Shown here: positions 1 to 8,338 of the stretch, in pieces | How the letters are laid out: each line of letters begins with the position of its first letter | How positions within the stretch are numbered: the stretch's first letter is position 1 | Source: Pseudoalteromonas xiamenensis | Lineage (GTDB): Bacteria; Pseudomonadota; Gammaproteobacteria; Enterobacterales; Alteromonadaceae | NCBI RefSeq assembly: GCF_042431545.1 | Contig: NZ_JBHLYX010000009.1 | Length of the DNA: 64,000 nucleotides | Reading direction: 5' to 3' (one strand) | Translations under genes and position numbers: made by a program | The notes under the pieces: generated by a model | Told to the model about the DNA's origin: nothing | The model's input: the letters and a program-made list of their open reading frames with translations, nothing else | Databases searched by the model: none

Positions 1-301
1 ATGTGTTTTTAATTCAGGGTCGCAGATGTAAGAGATTTGGCAAAAAATAGAAAAAGTTATTTAAATATCATAAAAATATAAAAATTATCGTTTAGATCGA
101 AGTGTGAAATCGTTACTATGACTTTTAATTTCGAAGATTCAAAAGCAAGTCCTAAGATTGCGCGTCATTTGAACTGACTAGTTAGTTTAAGCCTGGCGTA
201 AAAAATGGAACTGGTATCAATAAAATACTTATAAGAGCAGTAAGCATTTAATTTTTTGGCTCTATTTTTGCTAAGTAAAATAAAAATGACCGGAGATAAG
301 C
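1..301. other. AT-rich non-coding leader upstream of the CDP-sugar operon
   Basis: I see no open reading frame of useful length on either strand. The stretch is very AT-rich, with A and T runs and no tRNA-like fold or strong terminator. Its only interpretable element is the sigma54-type promoter near its right end. The gene to the left lies outside the window, so I cannot say what it is. Confidence 0.6.
256..273 (+). promoter_or_regulatory. sigma54-type (-24/-12) promoter of the rfbFGH operon
   Basis: The sequence TTGGCTCTATTTTTGCTAA has GG at 258-259 and GC at 270-271, exactly ten bases apart. It matches the RpoN consensus (TGGCAC-N5-TTGC) apart from one base in the -24 box. The predicted transcript start near 283 leaves a leader of about 19 bases containing the GGAG ribosome binding site of rfbF at 292-295. 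The same promoter class precedes flrB, fliE, fliK and flhA in this window, so co-regulation with flagella is a reasonable inference. Confidence 0.7.
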
Positions 302-1072
302 ATGAAGGCAGTCATTCTAGCGGGTGGATACGGGACTCGAATTACTGAAGAGACTAGATTCAAGCCCAAACCAATGGTTGAAGTTGGTGGAAAGCCAATT
401 CTTTGGCACATCATGAAACTTTATTCCTTCTACGGAATTAATGAATTCATCATTTGTTGTGGCTATAAAGGTAATGTAATAAAGGAATATTTTGCAAATT
501 ATTTTCTTTATTCCTCCGACGTCACATTTGATCTAAAAAACAACAAAATGGAAGTTCATCACCAGACTGCTGAGCCGTGGAAAGTTACACTAGTCGACAC
601 TGGCGAGTCTACGCTTACCGGTGGGCGTTTGAAGCGAGTTGCTCGGTACGTTCAAAACGAAGAATGTTTTTGTTTTACGTACGGAGATGGCGTCAGCAAT
701 GTAAACATTTCCGATTTAATTCAGTTTCATAAAAATCACGGAAAAAAAGCGACACTAACGGCTACGTTTCCGCCAGGTCGATTTGGCACTTTAAATATAG
801 AAGGTGATTTTGTGAAAACCTTTAAAGAGAAACCTCTAAGTGACGGTTCTCAAGTGAATGGAGGTTTCTTTGTTTTGAGTCCCGAAGTACTTAATTATAT
901 TGATGGAGATCATGTTGCTTGGGAGGAGTCACCTGTTGAGCGACTTGCAAGTGAACGGGAGTTAGCCGTTTACAAACACATGGGCTTTTGGCAGCCAATG
1001 GATACACTTAGAGATCAAATTTATCTTCAATCTTTATGGGAAAAGGGTGAAGCGCCGTGGATAGTCTGGTAG
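302..1072 (+). CDS. rfbF: Glucose-1-phosphate cytidylyltransferase
   Basis: Makes CDP-glucose from CTP and glucose 1-phosphate, the entry step to CDP-linked 6-deoxy and 3,6-dideoxy sugars. The 256-residue length is normal for RfbF/AscA/DdhA. The N-terminus carries the nucleotidyltransferase signature LAGGYGTR followed by KPKPMVEVGGKP (about residues 6-32), and YGDG at 127-130 is the metal/nucleotide acidic motif. The ATG is set by GGAG six bases upstream. It is the first gene of an operon and overlaps rfbG by 16 bases. The product is cytoplasmic. Family assignment is secure; the final sugar is not known. Confidence 0.95.
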   Translation: MKAVILAGGYGTRITEETRFKPKPMVEVGGKPILWHIMKLYSFYGINEFIICCGYKGNVIKEYFANYFLYSSDVTFDLKNNKMEVHHQTAEPWKVTLVDTGESTLTGGRLKRVARYVQNEECFCFTYGDGVSNVNISDLIQFHKNHGKKATLTATFPPGRFGTLNIEGDFVKTFKEKPLSDGSQVNGGFFVLSPEVLNYIDGDHVAWEESPVERLASERELAVYKHMGFWQPMDTLRDQIYLQSLWEKGEAPWIVW

Positions 1073-2127
1073 CACTGAGGAAATATTATAGCCAAAAGAC
1101 AGTTTTAGTAACTGGACATACTGGGTTCAAAGGCACATGGTTGTGTTTTGTGCTTAAATTGTTAGGTGCTAAAGTTGTAGGAATTGGTCTTCGCCCTAAA
1201 TATATCCCAAACGCGTTTAGTATACTTCAACTAGCTGAGCGAGTAATCGACTATTCTGAGTTTGTTGATATCAGAGATAAGAACCATCTAGAGTCTGTTT
1301 TTGATATACACAAGCCCGAAGTGATATTTCATTTGGCAGCGCAAGCCCTTGTAAAAGATAGTTATGATGACCCTGTTGATACCTACTCCACTAATGTAAT
1401 GGGTTTAGTAAATGTTTTTGAAGCGTGCAGGATTACTAGTTCTGTTCAAAGTGTCGTAAACGTCACGTCTGATAAATGTTATGAAAACTTTGAGTGGATT
1501 TATCCATATAGGGAAAATGATAGGCTAGGCGGCAAGGATCCCTATTCATGCAGTAAGGCTTGTTCAGAACTAATTACAAAAAGTTATAAAGTATCATTTT
1601 TTCAAAACACCGCATTATCTTCAGCAAGAGCAGGTAACGTCATTGGTGGTGGAGACTGGTCAGATAATAGACTAATCCCTGATTTGGTTAAAGCCGCTCA
1701 AGCAGGAAGTGTTGTTCAAATCAGAAGCCCAAACTCAATAAGGCCATGGCAACATGTTTTAGAACCTATAATTGGGTATCTGCTTTTGGGCATGATTCAT
1801 GCAGAAAAAAATGAGTGTCAAGGCGCTTGGAATTTTGGCCCTACTCATTTCAATGTCAAAACAGTGAAAGAAGTAGTTAAACTTTTCGAAAAAAACTTAG
1901 GTGCTGGGGAGCTTAGTAATTTTGCATCAGTGTCTGCGACATTTCATGAAGCGCAATTACTCAACTTAGATAGCACAAAGGCAATGCATATTTTGGGATG
2001 GCAACCAAGGTGGGATATTGAAGAAAGTGTCCATAAAACAGCACAATGGTATAAAGCCTTTTATGAAAACCAAGATATGATGGCTTTGACGATTGCTCAA
2101 ATCGAAGATTATTTAAAAGTTAGGTAG
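1057..2127 (+). CDS. rfbG: CDP-glucose 4,6-dehydratase
   Basis: Short-chain dehydrogenase/reductase-family enzyme that converts CDP-glucose to CDP-4-dehydro-6-deoxyglucose using bound NAD. The sequence shows the Rossmann motif GHTGFKG at residues 20-26, the TSDKCYEN substrate-site segment at about 137-144, and the catalytic Tyr-x-x-x-Lys pair (Y163, K167) in YSCSK. The length of 356 residues is standard. The start overlaps the rfbF 3' end by 16 bases, consistent with translational coupling. Its product is the substrate for RfbH, encoded just downstream. Confidence 0.95.
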   Translation: MDSLVALRKYYSQKTVLVTGHTGFKGTWLCFVLKLLGAKVVGIGLRPKYIPNAFSILQLAERVIDYSEFVDIRDKNHLESVFDIHKPEVIFHLAAQALVKDSYDDPVDTYSTNVMGLVNVFEACRITSSVQSVVNVTSDKCYENFEWIYPYRENDRLGGKDPYSCSKACSELITKSYKVSFFQNTALSSARAGNVIGGGDWSDNRLIPDLVKAAQAGSVVQIRSPNSIRPWQHVLEPIIGYLLLGMIHAEKNECQGAWNFGPTHFNVKTVKEVVKLFEKNLGAGELSNFASVSATFHEAQLLNLDSTKAMHILGWQPRWDIEESVHKTAQWYKAFYENQDMMALTIAQIEDYLKVR

Positions 2128-2134
2128 AAGAGAG

Positions 2135-3511
2135 TTGAGTAGCAACATTAATCAATTAAATTCAATAAGGGCTGAAATATTAGCTTTAGTCGAAAAGTAT
2201 TCAAATATTAAAGAGCAATCTTCGATTTTTATACCTGGCGAAACAACGATACCTCCTTCAGGAAAAAGTTTAAGCTCCTTAGAATACGTCAAGACTGTTG
2301 ATGCTGTTCTGGATGGTTGGTTAACAACAGGTAGATTTAACACCCAATTTGAAAAAGAACTTTCAGCCATTTTAAATTCAAAATATTCTTTAACAACGAA
2401 TTCAGGTTCTTCGGCTAACTTACTTGCGTTTGCAGCTCTCACTTCTCCTCGGCTAGGAGAGAGGGCATTGAAACCTGGCGATGAAGTAATAACGGTCGCA
2501 GCAGGTTTTCCAACAACGGTAAACCCCATAATTCAATACGGTTGCGTACCTGTTTTTGTCGATGTAGATCTGCCGACCTACAACATCAATGTCGAAAACC
2601 TTGAGGCAGCAATCACTGAAAAAACTAAAGCGATTATGCTTGCTCATACATTGGGCAATCCATTTAACTTGGATGAAGTTTTAAGGTTGGTTAAGAAGTA
2701 TGACTTATGGCTAATTGAAGATAGCTGCGATGCATTAGGTGCTAAATATAAGCCTCAAGAAGGTTTTATTAAGTCCCGGAACGATATAATTGTTGCGAAT
2801 CAAGATCGTATTGTTGGTACTTTCGGTCATCTAGGTACTCTAAGCTTTTATCCCGCTCATCATATTACTATGGGGGAAGGTGGTGCCGTATTTACAAACT
2901 CTCAAAAGTTGAAAGCGATTGTTGAGTCATTCAGGGATTGGGGGCGCGATTGTTATTGTGCGCCTGGTGAAGACAACAGCTGTAAAAAAAGATTTGAATG
3001 GCAGTTAGGCGATTTACCAAAAGGATACGACCATAAGTACATTTATAGTCATGTTGGATACAATCTTAAAATAACAGATATGCAAGCGGCTTGCGGTTTA
3101 GCTCAGTTACAAAAACTTGAGGGATTTATTCAGAAAAGAAATGAAAATTTTAATATACTTTTCAATCTTTTAAAAGAGTCGGAACAACATATTCTTTTAC
3201 CCAAAGCTACTGACAAAGCTACGCCGTCTTGGTTCGGTTTCCCTATCACTGTGAATACTAAAAAGTTTGCACGCGCTGAATTGATAGCGCATTTGGGTAG
3301 CTTAAAAATAGGAACTCGAAACTTGTTCTCCGGCAATATTATTAGGCAACCCTATATGAAAAGCCAAAAATTTAGAACGGCAGACAATCTAATCAATACA
3401 GATAGAATTGTAACAGATACGTTTTGGATAGGTGTACAGCCGAGTTTAAATAATGAACAGTTAGAATTTGTCGCATCGACGATTAATCAGTTTGTTAGAA
3501 GACACATCTAA
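2135..3511 (+). CDS. rfbH: CDP-4-dehydro-6-deoxyglucose 3-dehydratase (E1-type, PMP and iron-sulfur)
   Basis: Removes the C3 hydroxyl of CDP-4-keto-6-deoxyglucose on the way to 3,6-dideoxyhexoses. The aminotransferase fold is clear, but the usual PLP lysine is replaced by histidine in FYPAHHITMGEGG (H242/H243), the hallmark of the PMP-dependent E1 dehydratase. The [2Fe-2S] cysteines are visible as C198, C273, C275 and C283, and the spacing of the last three matches the family. Translation starts at TTG, preceded by GAAGAGAG. No E3-type flavin/iron-sulfur reductase (RfbI/AscD) is encoded in this window, so electrons must come from elsewhere or the chemistry differs. Confidence 0.93.
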   Translation: MSSNINQLNSIRAEILALVEKYSNIKEQSSIFIPGETTIPPSGKSLSSLEYVKTVDAVLDGWLTTGRFNTQFEKELSAILNSKYSLTTNSGSSANLLAFAALTSPRLGERALKPGDEVITVAAGFPTTVNPIIQYGCVPVFVDVDLPTYNINVENLEAAITEKTKAIMLAHTLGNPFNLDEVLRLVKKYDLWLIEDSCDALGAKYKPQEGFIKSRNDIIVANQDRIVGTFGHLGTLSFYPAHHITMGEGGAVFTNSQKLKAIVESFRDWGRDCYCAPGEDNSCKKRFEWQLGDLPKGYDHKYIYSHVGYNLKITDMQAACGLAQLQKLEGFIQKRNENFNILFNLLKESEQHILLPKATDKATPSWFGFPITVNTKKFARAELIAHLGSLKIGTRNLFSGNIIRQPYMKSQKFRTADNLINTDRIVTDTFWIGVQPSLNNEQLEFVASTINQFVRRHI

Positions 3512-4361
3512 AGTTCAAATTAGAAATGCCGATAGTAAACATATAAGATTTAGTAGGAGAAGGCTTATTAATACTTCAGAGCGCAGAATGTTAGACATTC
3601 TAAAAAGGCTTAAGTCGTCTTTTAAACTCGTTGCCGTAAAAGCAGAATTCGAAGCAGAAGGAACTCGTAGTGATGAGTTTCTTCGTTTACTCGAAATCAC
3701 ACGCAAAGCAGGATTAGAGGTAGCATTAAAAATCGGTGGGGCTGAAGCGGTTAGAGATCTTCTGGAAGCGAGGCAGTACGGAGTCGAGTATGTTATCGCT
3801 CCGATGGTGGAGACACCTTATGCATTAACCAAGTACGTTGGCGCAATTAAGAAGTGTTTTGCAGAAGATGAACTTTGCGATACAAAATTCTTATTTAACC
3901 TAGAAACTGAAACCACACTATCAAATTTAAGTGAAATGATCCACGTGGTAAGCGGTAGTGATATCGATCTCGGAATTGTTTTTGGGCGGGTAGACTTTAC
4001 CTTATCCAAATCTCTTGATAGAAAAGATATTAACTCACCCGAAATCACCGGTGCATGCAGCGAAGTTGCTGAAGTTTGCAAAGCTTCTAACCTGGAGCTT
4101 GTAGTGGGTGGAGGGGTTTCAATCGAGGCTGTAGGTGCGCTCTTGGCAATTAAGCAAATACACTTAACTCGTTTTGAAACTCGTAAGTTGGTGTTTGATG
4201 GAGGATTGCTCGAAACTTCACTAGTTGAGGAAGCTTTGGCGTTAGCGATTGAATTTGAATTGCTTTGGTTGCAAAACAAGCAAGACTACTATCGACATAT
4301 TGCACTCGAGGATGAGAAACGGATTGCTATGATACAAAATAGAGTGACTACTAGGTCATAG
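3468..4361 (+). CDS. HpcH/HpaI aldolase / citrate lyase family protein
   Basis: The sequence resembles the TIM-barrel HpcH/HpaI aldolase family: a VxLKIGG strand, a FLFNLETE segment like the family's IET stretch, and GIVFGRVDFTLS, which recalls the metal-site GxxDLS region. These enzymes form or cleave carbon-carbon bonds with pyruvate-like donors. I cannot name the substrate. In a CDP-sugar operon it may add or remove a carbon branch, or it may supply a precursor. The start is uncertain: TTG codons at 3468 and 3492 both overlap rfbH, and an ATG lies at 3588. None has a strong Shine-Dalgarno sequence, although AGGAGAAGG lies near 3555. Confidence 0.75.
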   Translation: MSHRRLISLLEDTSKVQIRNADSKHIRFSRRRLINTSERRMLDILKRLKSSFKLVAVKAEFEAEGTRSDEFLRLLEITRKAGLEVALKIGGAEAVRDLLEARQYGVEYVIAPMVETPYALTKYVGAIKKCFAEDELCDTKFLFNLETETTLSNLSEMIHVVSGSDIDLGIVFGRVDFTLSKSLDRKDINSPEITGACSEVAEVCKASNLELVVGGGVSIEAVGALLAIKQIHLTRFETRKLVFDGGLLETSLVEEALALAIEFELLWLQNKQDYYRHIALEDEKRIAMIQNRVTTRS

Positions 4362-4362
4362 T

Positions 4363-5037
4363 ATGAAGAATCTAACGCCTCTATTCATTTTTGACTTGGA
4401 CGGGACAATTGTCGACAGCGCCAATGAAGTTATGGTCTGCGTCAATATGATGAGAAAAGAAAGGGGATTAGCTCCAATATCTAAAAGTCTGATAGTTAAC
4501 AAGATAGGGCACGGTGCAAAAGCTATTATTGAGAATGTGTTCATAGATAACGAAGAAAAAATTGAGGAGTTGGTTGAAGAGTTTCGCACTTATTATACGA
4601 ATTTAACAACCCCTAAGACTTCCTTATTTGAAGGTGCAACATCAACACTGCAGGTTTTAAAAAATAGAAATTGTAAAATTGCTCTTTTTACTAATAAGCC
4701 AAAGAATCTTTGTGTGAATGTGCTCGATGATCTGAAACTCCACTCCTTTTTTGACTATATCATCAGTAATGATGGGCGCTTTGATAATAAGCCGTCACCA
4801 GCGGCTATATCGTACTTGGTAGAGTTATTCAAAGTTGATAAACGGTTGTGTTTTATGGTTGGGGACACAACATTAGATCAACTTTCAGCGCGCCACGCAG
4901 GGGTAAATTTTATTCTATTTAAACCTGGATATGATGATGGGGTTCGGTTGAGCCTGAATGAAATGGCAATACAAAAATTTGACGAATTAATCCGCTATAG
5001 TCGGCCATTGAGCCAAGGGGGAATAGTAAATGAGTGA
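4363..5037 (+). CDS. HAD-superfamily phosphatase (phosphoglycolate phosphatase-like)
   Basis: A 224-residue hydrolase with all four HAD motifs: FDLDGT (nucleophile D11, acid D13), the threonine of LFTNKP, the lysine in the NKPSP segment, and GDTTLD near the C-terminus. A cap domain lies between motifs I and II. It probably removes phosphate from a sugar phosphate or a phosphorylated side-chain precursor; the substrate cannot be read from sequence. It begins one base after the upstream stop and overlaps the following radical-SAM gene by eight bases, so it belongs to the same operon. Confidence 0.85.
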   Translation: MKNLTPLFIFDLDGTIVDSANEVMVCVNMMRKERGLAPISKSLIVNKIGHGAKAIIENVFIDNEEKIEELVEEFRTYYTNLTTPKTSLFEGATSTLQVLKNRNCKIALFTNKPKNLCVNVLDDLKLHSFFDYIISNDGRFDNKPSPAAISYLVELFKVDKRLCFMVGDTTLDQLSARHAGVNFILFKPGYDDGVRLSLNEMAIQKFDELIRYSRPLSQGGIVNE

Positions 5038-6169
5038 CAATGAAACCCAAGCTAAAATTCAACCAAGAATTTATTCAGCACCAAAGGCCGCATTAGAAGA
5101 TAGAGTACCTTTAAACACGCCACTTTCTGTACACATTGATATTTGCAGTATCTGTAACTTTCGTTGTAGCTTCTGTTTTCAAGCGGATAACCGAGCCATG
5201 AAAGCGGTTAATTTGAACAGAGGGAAAATGTCATTAGAGCTGTTCAAGAAAATTGTCGATGATTTAAAGCAATTTCCTGAGAAAGTTAAAAAAATCAAAA
5301 TAGGAAATCATGGTGAGCCTACTCTCCATAAAGACCTTCCTGCAATGATTCAGTACGCGCGTGAAGCAGGTGTAGCTGAAATAATTGAATTATTTACAAA
5401 TGGTTCTAAGTTGGAACCAGAATTAAATCAAAAATTAGTTGAAGCAGGGTTGCAGCGAATTAATGTCTCTGTTGAAGGGTTAACTGATGAAAGATATATG
5501 CAAGTTGCTGGTGTCAAGCAAGACTTCAGTGAACTTGTGGATGGAGTTCGGGACCTTTACAACAGAAAAACAGAAAATTTAGTGATTTACGTAAAAATTG
5601 CGGATCAAACTACCGCGCTAGATAAGGGCGATAGTAGACAATTTATTTTGTCGTCAGAAGAGAGGGAGTATTTCTACCAAACATTTGGTGATATCTGCGA
5701 TGAAATTTACATTGAAAAAATTGTCCCTCAATGGGCCGAAACCCAACTAGATAAACAAAATGAAGTAGCTGAAACAGGCATGTACGACCAAAAAATTAAG
5801 AAGTACAAAGAAACATGTCCGTTTACTTTTATGTATCTGCACTTTAATTGCGATGGAACAACAAGTCCATGTACTTTGGATTGGCCTAGAAAAGTCGTAA
5901 TAGGTAATGCTAATGATCAAAGTGTAAAAGACATCTGGACAGGTCAATCACTGCATAACTTACGTGTTGCAATGTTGAAGGGCCGCCGTAAAGACGTCAA
6001 TTTTTGCAAAAACTGCTCCGCACCAATGGTATGTGTAAACGAAGATTTCGATCCTCATGCTGAAAAGGTTTTGAACGCAATTGGTGCTATTGAACAGTCA
6101 CTAGAAGACAATGAGTGGATTACAAGTTCTGAGAAATTGTCAGACTTGCAGGTTATAGAGATAAAATAA
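5030..6169 (+). CDS. Radical SAM protein with SPASM-like C-terminus
   Basis: The radical-SAM cluster motif CNFRCSFC (C42, C46, C49) follows a typical first beta strand. KIGNHGEPTLH is the expected glycine-rich SAM-binding region. The C-terminal third carries more cysteines (CPFTF, FNCDGTTSPC, FCKNC, MVC) in a SPASM-like arrangement that usually binds auxiliary 4Fe-4S clusters. The reaction is unknown; related enzymes in glycan clusters are thought to do radical dehydration, epimerisation or oxidation. The gene starts inside the HAD gene, and AAGGGGGAAT lies just upstream. Confidence 0.85.
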   Translation: MSDNETQAKIQPRIYSAPKAALEDRVPLNTPLSVHIDICSICNFRCSFCFQADNRAMKAVNLNRGKMSLELFKKIVDDLKQFPEKVKKIKIGNHGEPTLHKDLPAMIQYAREAGVAEIIELFTNGSKLEPELNQKLVEAGLQRINVSVEGLTDERYMQVAGVKQDFSELVDGVRDLYNRKTENLVIYVKIADQTTALDKGDSRQFILSSEEREYFYQTFGDICDEIYIEKIVPQWAETQLDKQNEVAETGMYDQKIKKYKETCPFTFMYLHFNCDGTTSPCTLDWPRKVVIGNANDQSVKDIWTGQSLHNLRVAMLKGRRKDVNFCKNCSAPMVCVNEDFDPHAEKVLNAIGAIEQSLEDNEWITSSEKLSDLQVIEIK

Positions 6170-6180
6170 TAAGGTTTACG

Positions 6181-7041
6181 ATGGAAAAAGCAAAACTACT
6201 CATACTTGGCTCAAACGGTTTTATAGGCAAAAATGCTGTTGAATATTTTATAAATAATGAATACCAGGTTTTTAGTCCAAAAAGAGCAGAGTTGAATTTG
6301 CTTGACACTAAATCCGTGGAGAGTTATCTCAAAAAGGTAGAGCCTGATTTTGTTTTAATGTCAGCAGTAAATATTTCATCATTTGAAGAAAATGTTCAGA
6401 TCTATTTTAATCTCCAGCGTTGCAGTCATTTTTATAAGAAGATGATTACAATAGGATCTGGAGCTGAATATGACATGAGAGCATATCATCCAAAAATGAA
6501 AGAATCCTATTTTAAAGAAAATACTCCTGCTGATACTTATGGTCTATCGAAATTCGTGATTGGAAGTGATGTAGAAAGTAGGTCGAATATTATAAATCTT
6601 AGAGTTTTTGGTATATTTGGTAAATATGAGGATTACACAAGGCGGTTTATATCAAATAATATTTGCCGTGCCTTGGCAGGTTTTGATATTTCATTAAATC
6701 AAGATATGTTATTTGATTATATATATATAGATGATTTTCTGAGTGTGTTACCAAGAGTTTTTGAGCAAAAAACGAAGTTCAAAAATTATAATGTATGTAG
6801 CAATAGCCCAGTATCTCTATTGACTCTTGCGAAAGAGATTAAAAAAGTTCACGGCTCTCCGGTTTCAATTAAAGTAAAGCAAGAAGGATCGCGTGGAGAA
6901 TACTCTGGTGATAATGCTCGATTCACCCAGGAGTTCGGAGATTTTAAAGAAACGCCGTTTAGCGCGTCAATAAAAACTCTTTATGATTGGTATAAAAAGC
7001 ATCCTGAACTGGATTCTATGATTGCAAACCTAAAGGCGTAA
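6181..7041 (+). CDS. NAD-dependent epimerase/dehydratase family protein
   Basis: A 286-residue extended SDR. The dinucleotide motif GSNGFIG is at residues 10-16 and the catalytic pair Y120 and K124 lies in YGLSK. The serine of the catalytic triad is likely in TIGSGAEY (about 90-97). It is shorter than canonical UDP-glucose epimerases and most like reductase/epimerase members that finish 6-deoxy sugars. It probably reduces or epimerises a CDP-keto-sugar from RfbG/RfbH. It sits between two radical-SAM genes with only short gaps, in the same operon. Confidence 0.8.
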   Translation: MEKAKLLILGSNGFIGKNAVEYFINNEYQVFSPKRAELNLLDTKSVESYLKKVEPDFVLMSAVNISSFEENVQIYFNLQRCSHFYKKMITIGSGAEYDMRAYHPKMKESYFKENTPADTYGLSKFVIGSDVESRSNIINLRVFGIFGKYEDYTRRFISNNICRALAGFDISLNQDMLFDYIYIDDFLSVLPRVFEQKTKFKNYNVCSNSPVSLLTLAKEIKKVHGSPVSIKVKQEGSRGEYSGDNARFTQEFGDFKETPFSASIKTLYDWYKKHPELDSMIANLKA

Positions 7042-7047
7042 TTCAAC

Positions 7048-8328
7048 ATGGCAGATTCCTCAAAAGCTTTTATTGAACGTATTGAAGGCAAACCTGTTCT
7101 TATTTGGGGCGCTCGTATGACAGGAATGGGGCTCACGCGTTTTCTGTCTGATCAAAAAGTTGATCTTTTGGGGTTTATTGACTCAGACTCCTCTCTCACG
7201 GACAAAAACATTTGTGGTATGCCAGTTTATGCTCCAAGTAACTTATTTGACTTAGCAGAGAAATTTCCCAGATTAGTTATCATAATTGCGGTTTCAATAA
7301 AGGAACAGGAAATATTAAAGCAAATCGCGGAAATGGGTCTTTCTAAAATTCCAGTTGAGTTATATTCTGATTACTGTGGTTCTTTCTACACTATAGACAT
7401 AATGGGTAGTTGCAATTTAAAGTGTCCATCATGTGCTCACGGTTATGTAAAGGAAAAGTATGACCAAGGACGTATGTCTGAGAAAAACTTCAAACAAGTA
7501 GTTGATAAAATATTAAGCGAAAATGAGGTTGTGTCTCATGTCAGTTTGTATAGTTGGGGTGAGCCGTTTATGCATAAAAATTTGCCCGATTTTATCCGCT
7601 ATCTTCATGAGAAAAATATCGCAGTAGCCTTATCTAGTAATTTGTCAATTGAGAATGAAGAGCTCATTTCTGATGTAATGCGGCTATCGCCAGAATATTT
7701 AAAAGTAAGTTTGTCAGGTTTTTACCCTAAAGCATATAACAGGACTCATGCTGGCGGTAATGTTCACCTTGTGAAGTCAAATCTTTATAAACTTAAGTAT
7801 TATATTGATAAGTATAAATCGAAAACTTTCGTTGATGTAAATTATCATCTATACAAAGATAATAACTGTATCAACAAGCAGCAGATGCAAGCATTGTGTG
7901 ATGAACTTGGATTTTCAATGTCAACGACGTTTTCTTTAATTATGCCGCTTGAACGTTGCATAAACCATTTAGAGGGGCGTTCTGATCCCGATACCATAAC
8001 CTTAAATGAATCCCTCTTAGTGACGGTTGAAGAAGGAGTTGAAGCAACTAAGGAATATAGGAAAAATAGTTGCCCGTTCCAAGAAAATCAAATTAATATA
8101 AATTGGGATTTGTCTGTTCCCGTTTGTTGTACTGTCTTTGATGCAAAAGAAACCACGGTCGCGAAAAATTTTCTTGATGTTTCGTCGCAAGAGATAAACG
8201 ATAACAAAGGCAAAATTGATATTTGCAAGAAATGCTTGGCGTTAGGTTTACCAGCCTACAATATGGGCTTTAATCGAAAACGCTGGGAAGAAATTGCGGA
8301 TTCAAAAATCAGTTTGGATTTACAATAG
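7048..8328 (+). CDS. Radical SAM protein with N-terminal Rossmann-like domain
   Basis: Two-part protein. Residues 1 to about 105 form a nucleotide-binding-like module: VLIWGARMTGMG, then GFIDSD, CGMPVYAP and VIIIAVS. The radical-SAM domain follows, with CNLKCPSC giving C122, C126 and C129, and SLYSWGEPFMH as the SAM-binding region. The C-terminus has a SPASM-like set (CPFQ, VPVCCT, DICKKC). The reaction is unknown. The N-terminal module resembles the C-terminal part of the next gene product and the N-terminus of the FkbM protein encoded at 13147. Six bases separate it from the upstream stop. Confidence 0.82.
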   Translation: MADSSKAFIERIEGKPVLIWGARMTGMGLTRFLSDQKVDLLGFIDSDSSLTDKNICGMPVYAPSNLFDLAEKFPRLVIIIAVSIKEQEILKQIAEMGLSKIPVELYSDYCGSFYTIDIMGSCNLKCPSCAHGYVKEKYDQGRMSEKNFKQVVDKILSENEVVSHVSLYSWGEPFMHKNLPDFIRYLHEKNIAVALSSNLSIENEELISDVMRLSPEYLKVSLSGFYPKAYNRTHAGGNVHLVKSNLYKLKYYIDKYKSKTFVDVNYHLYKDNNCINKQQMQALCDELGFSMSTTFSLIMPLERCINHLEGRSDPDTITLNESLLVTVEEGVEATKEYRKNSCPFQENQININWDLSVPVCCTVFDAKETTVAKNFLDVSSQEINDNKGKIDICKKCLALGLPAYNMGFNRKRWEEIADSKISLDLQ

Positions 8329-8338
8329 GTCACTCTAT

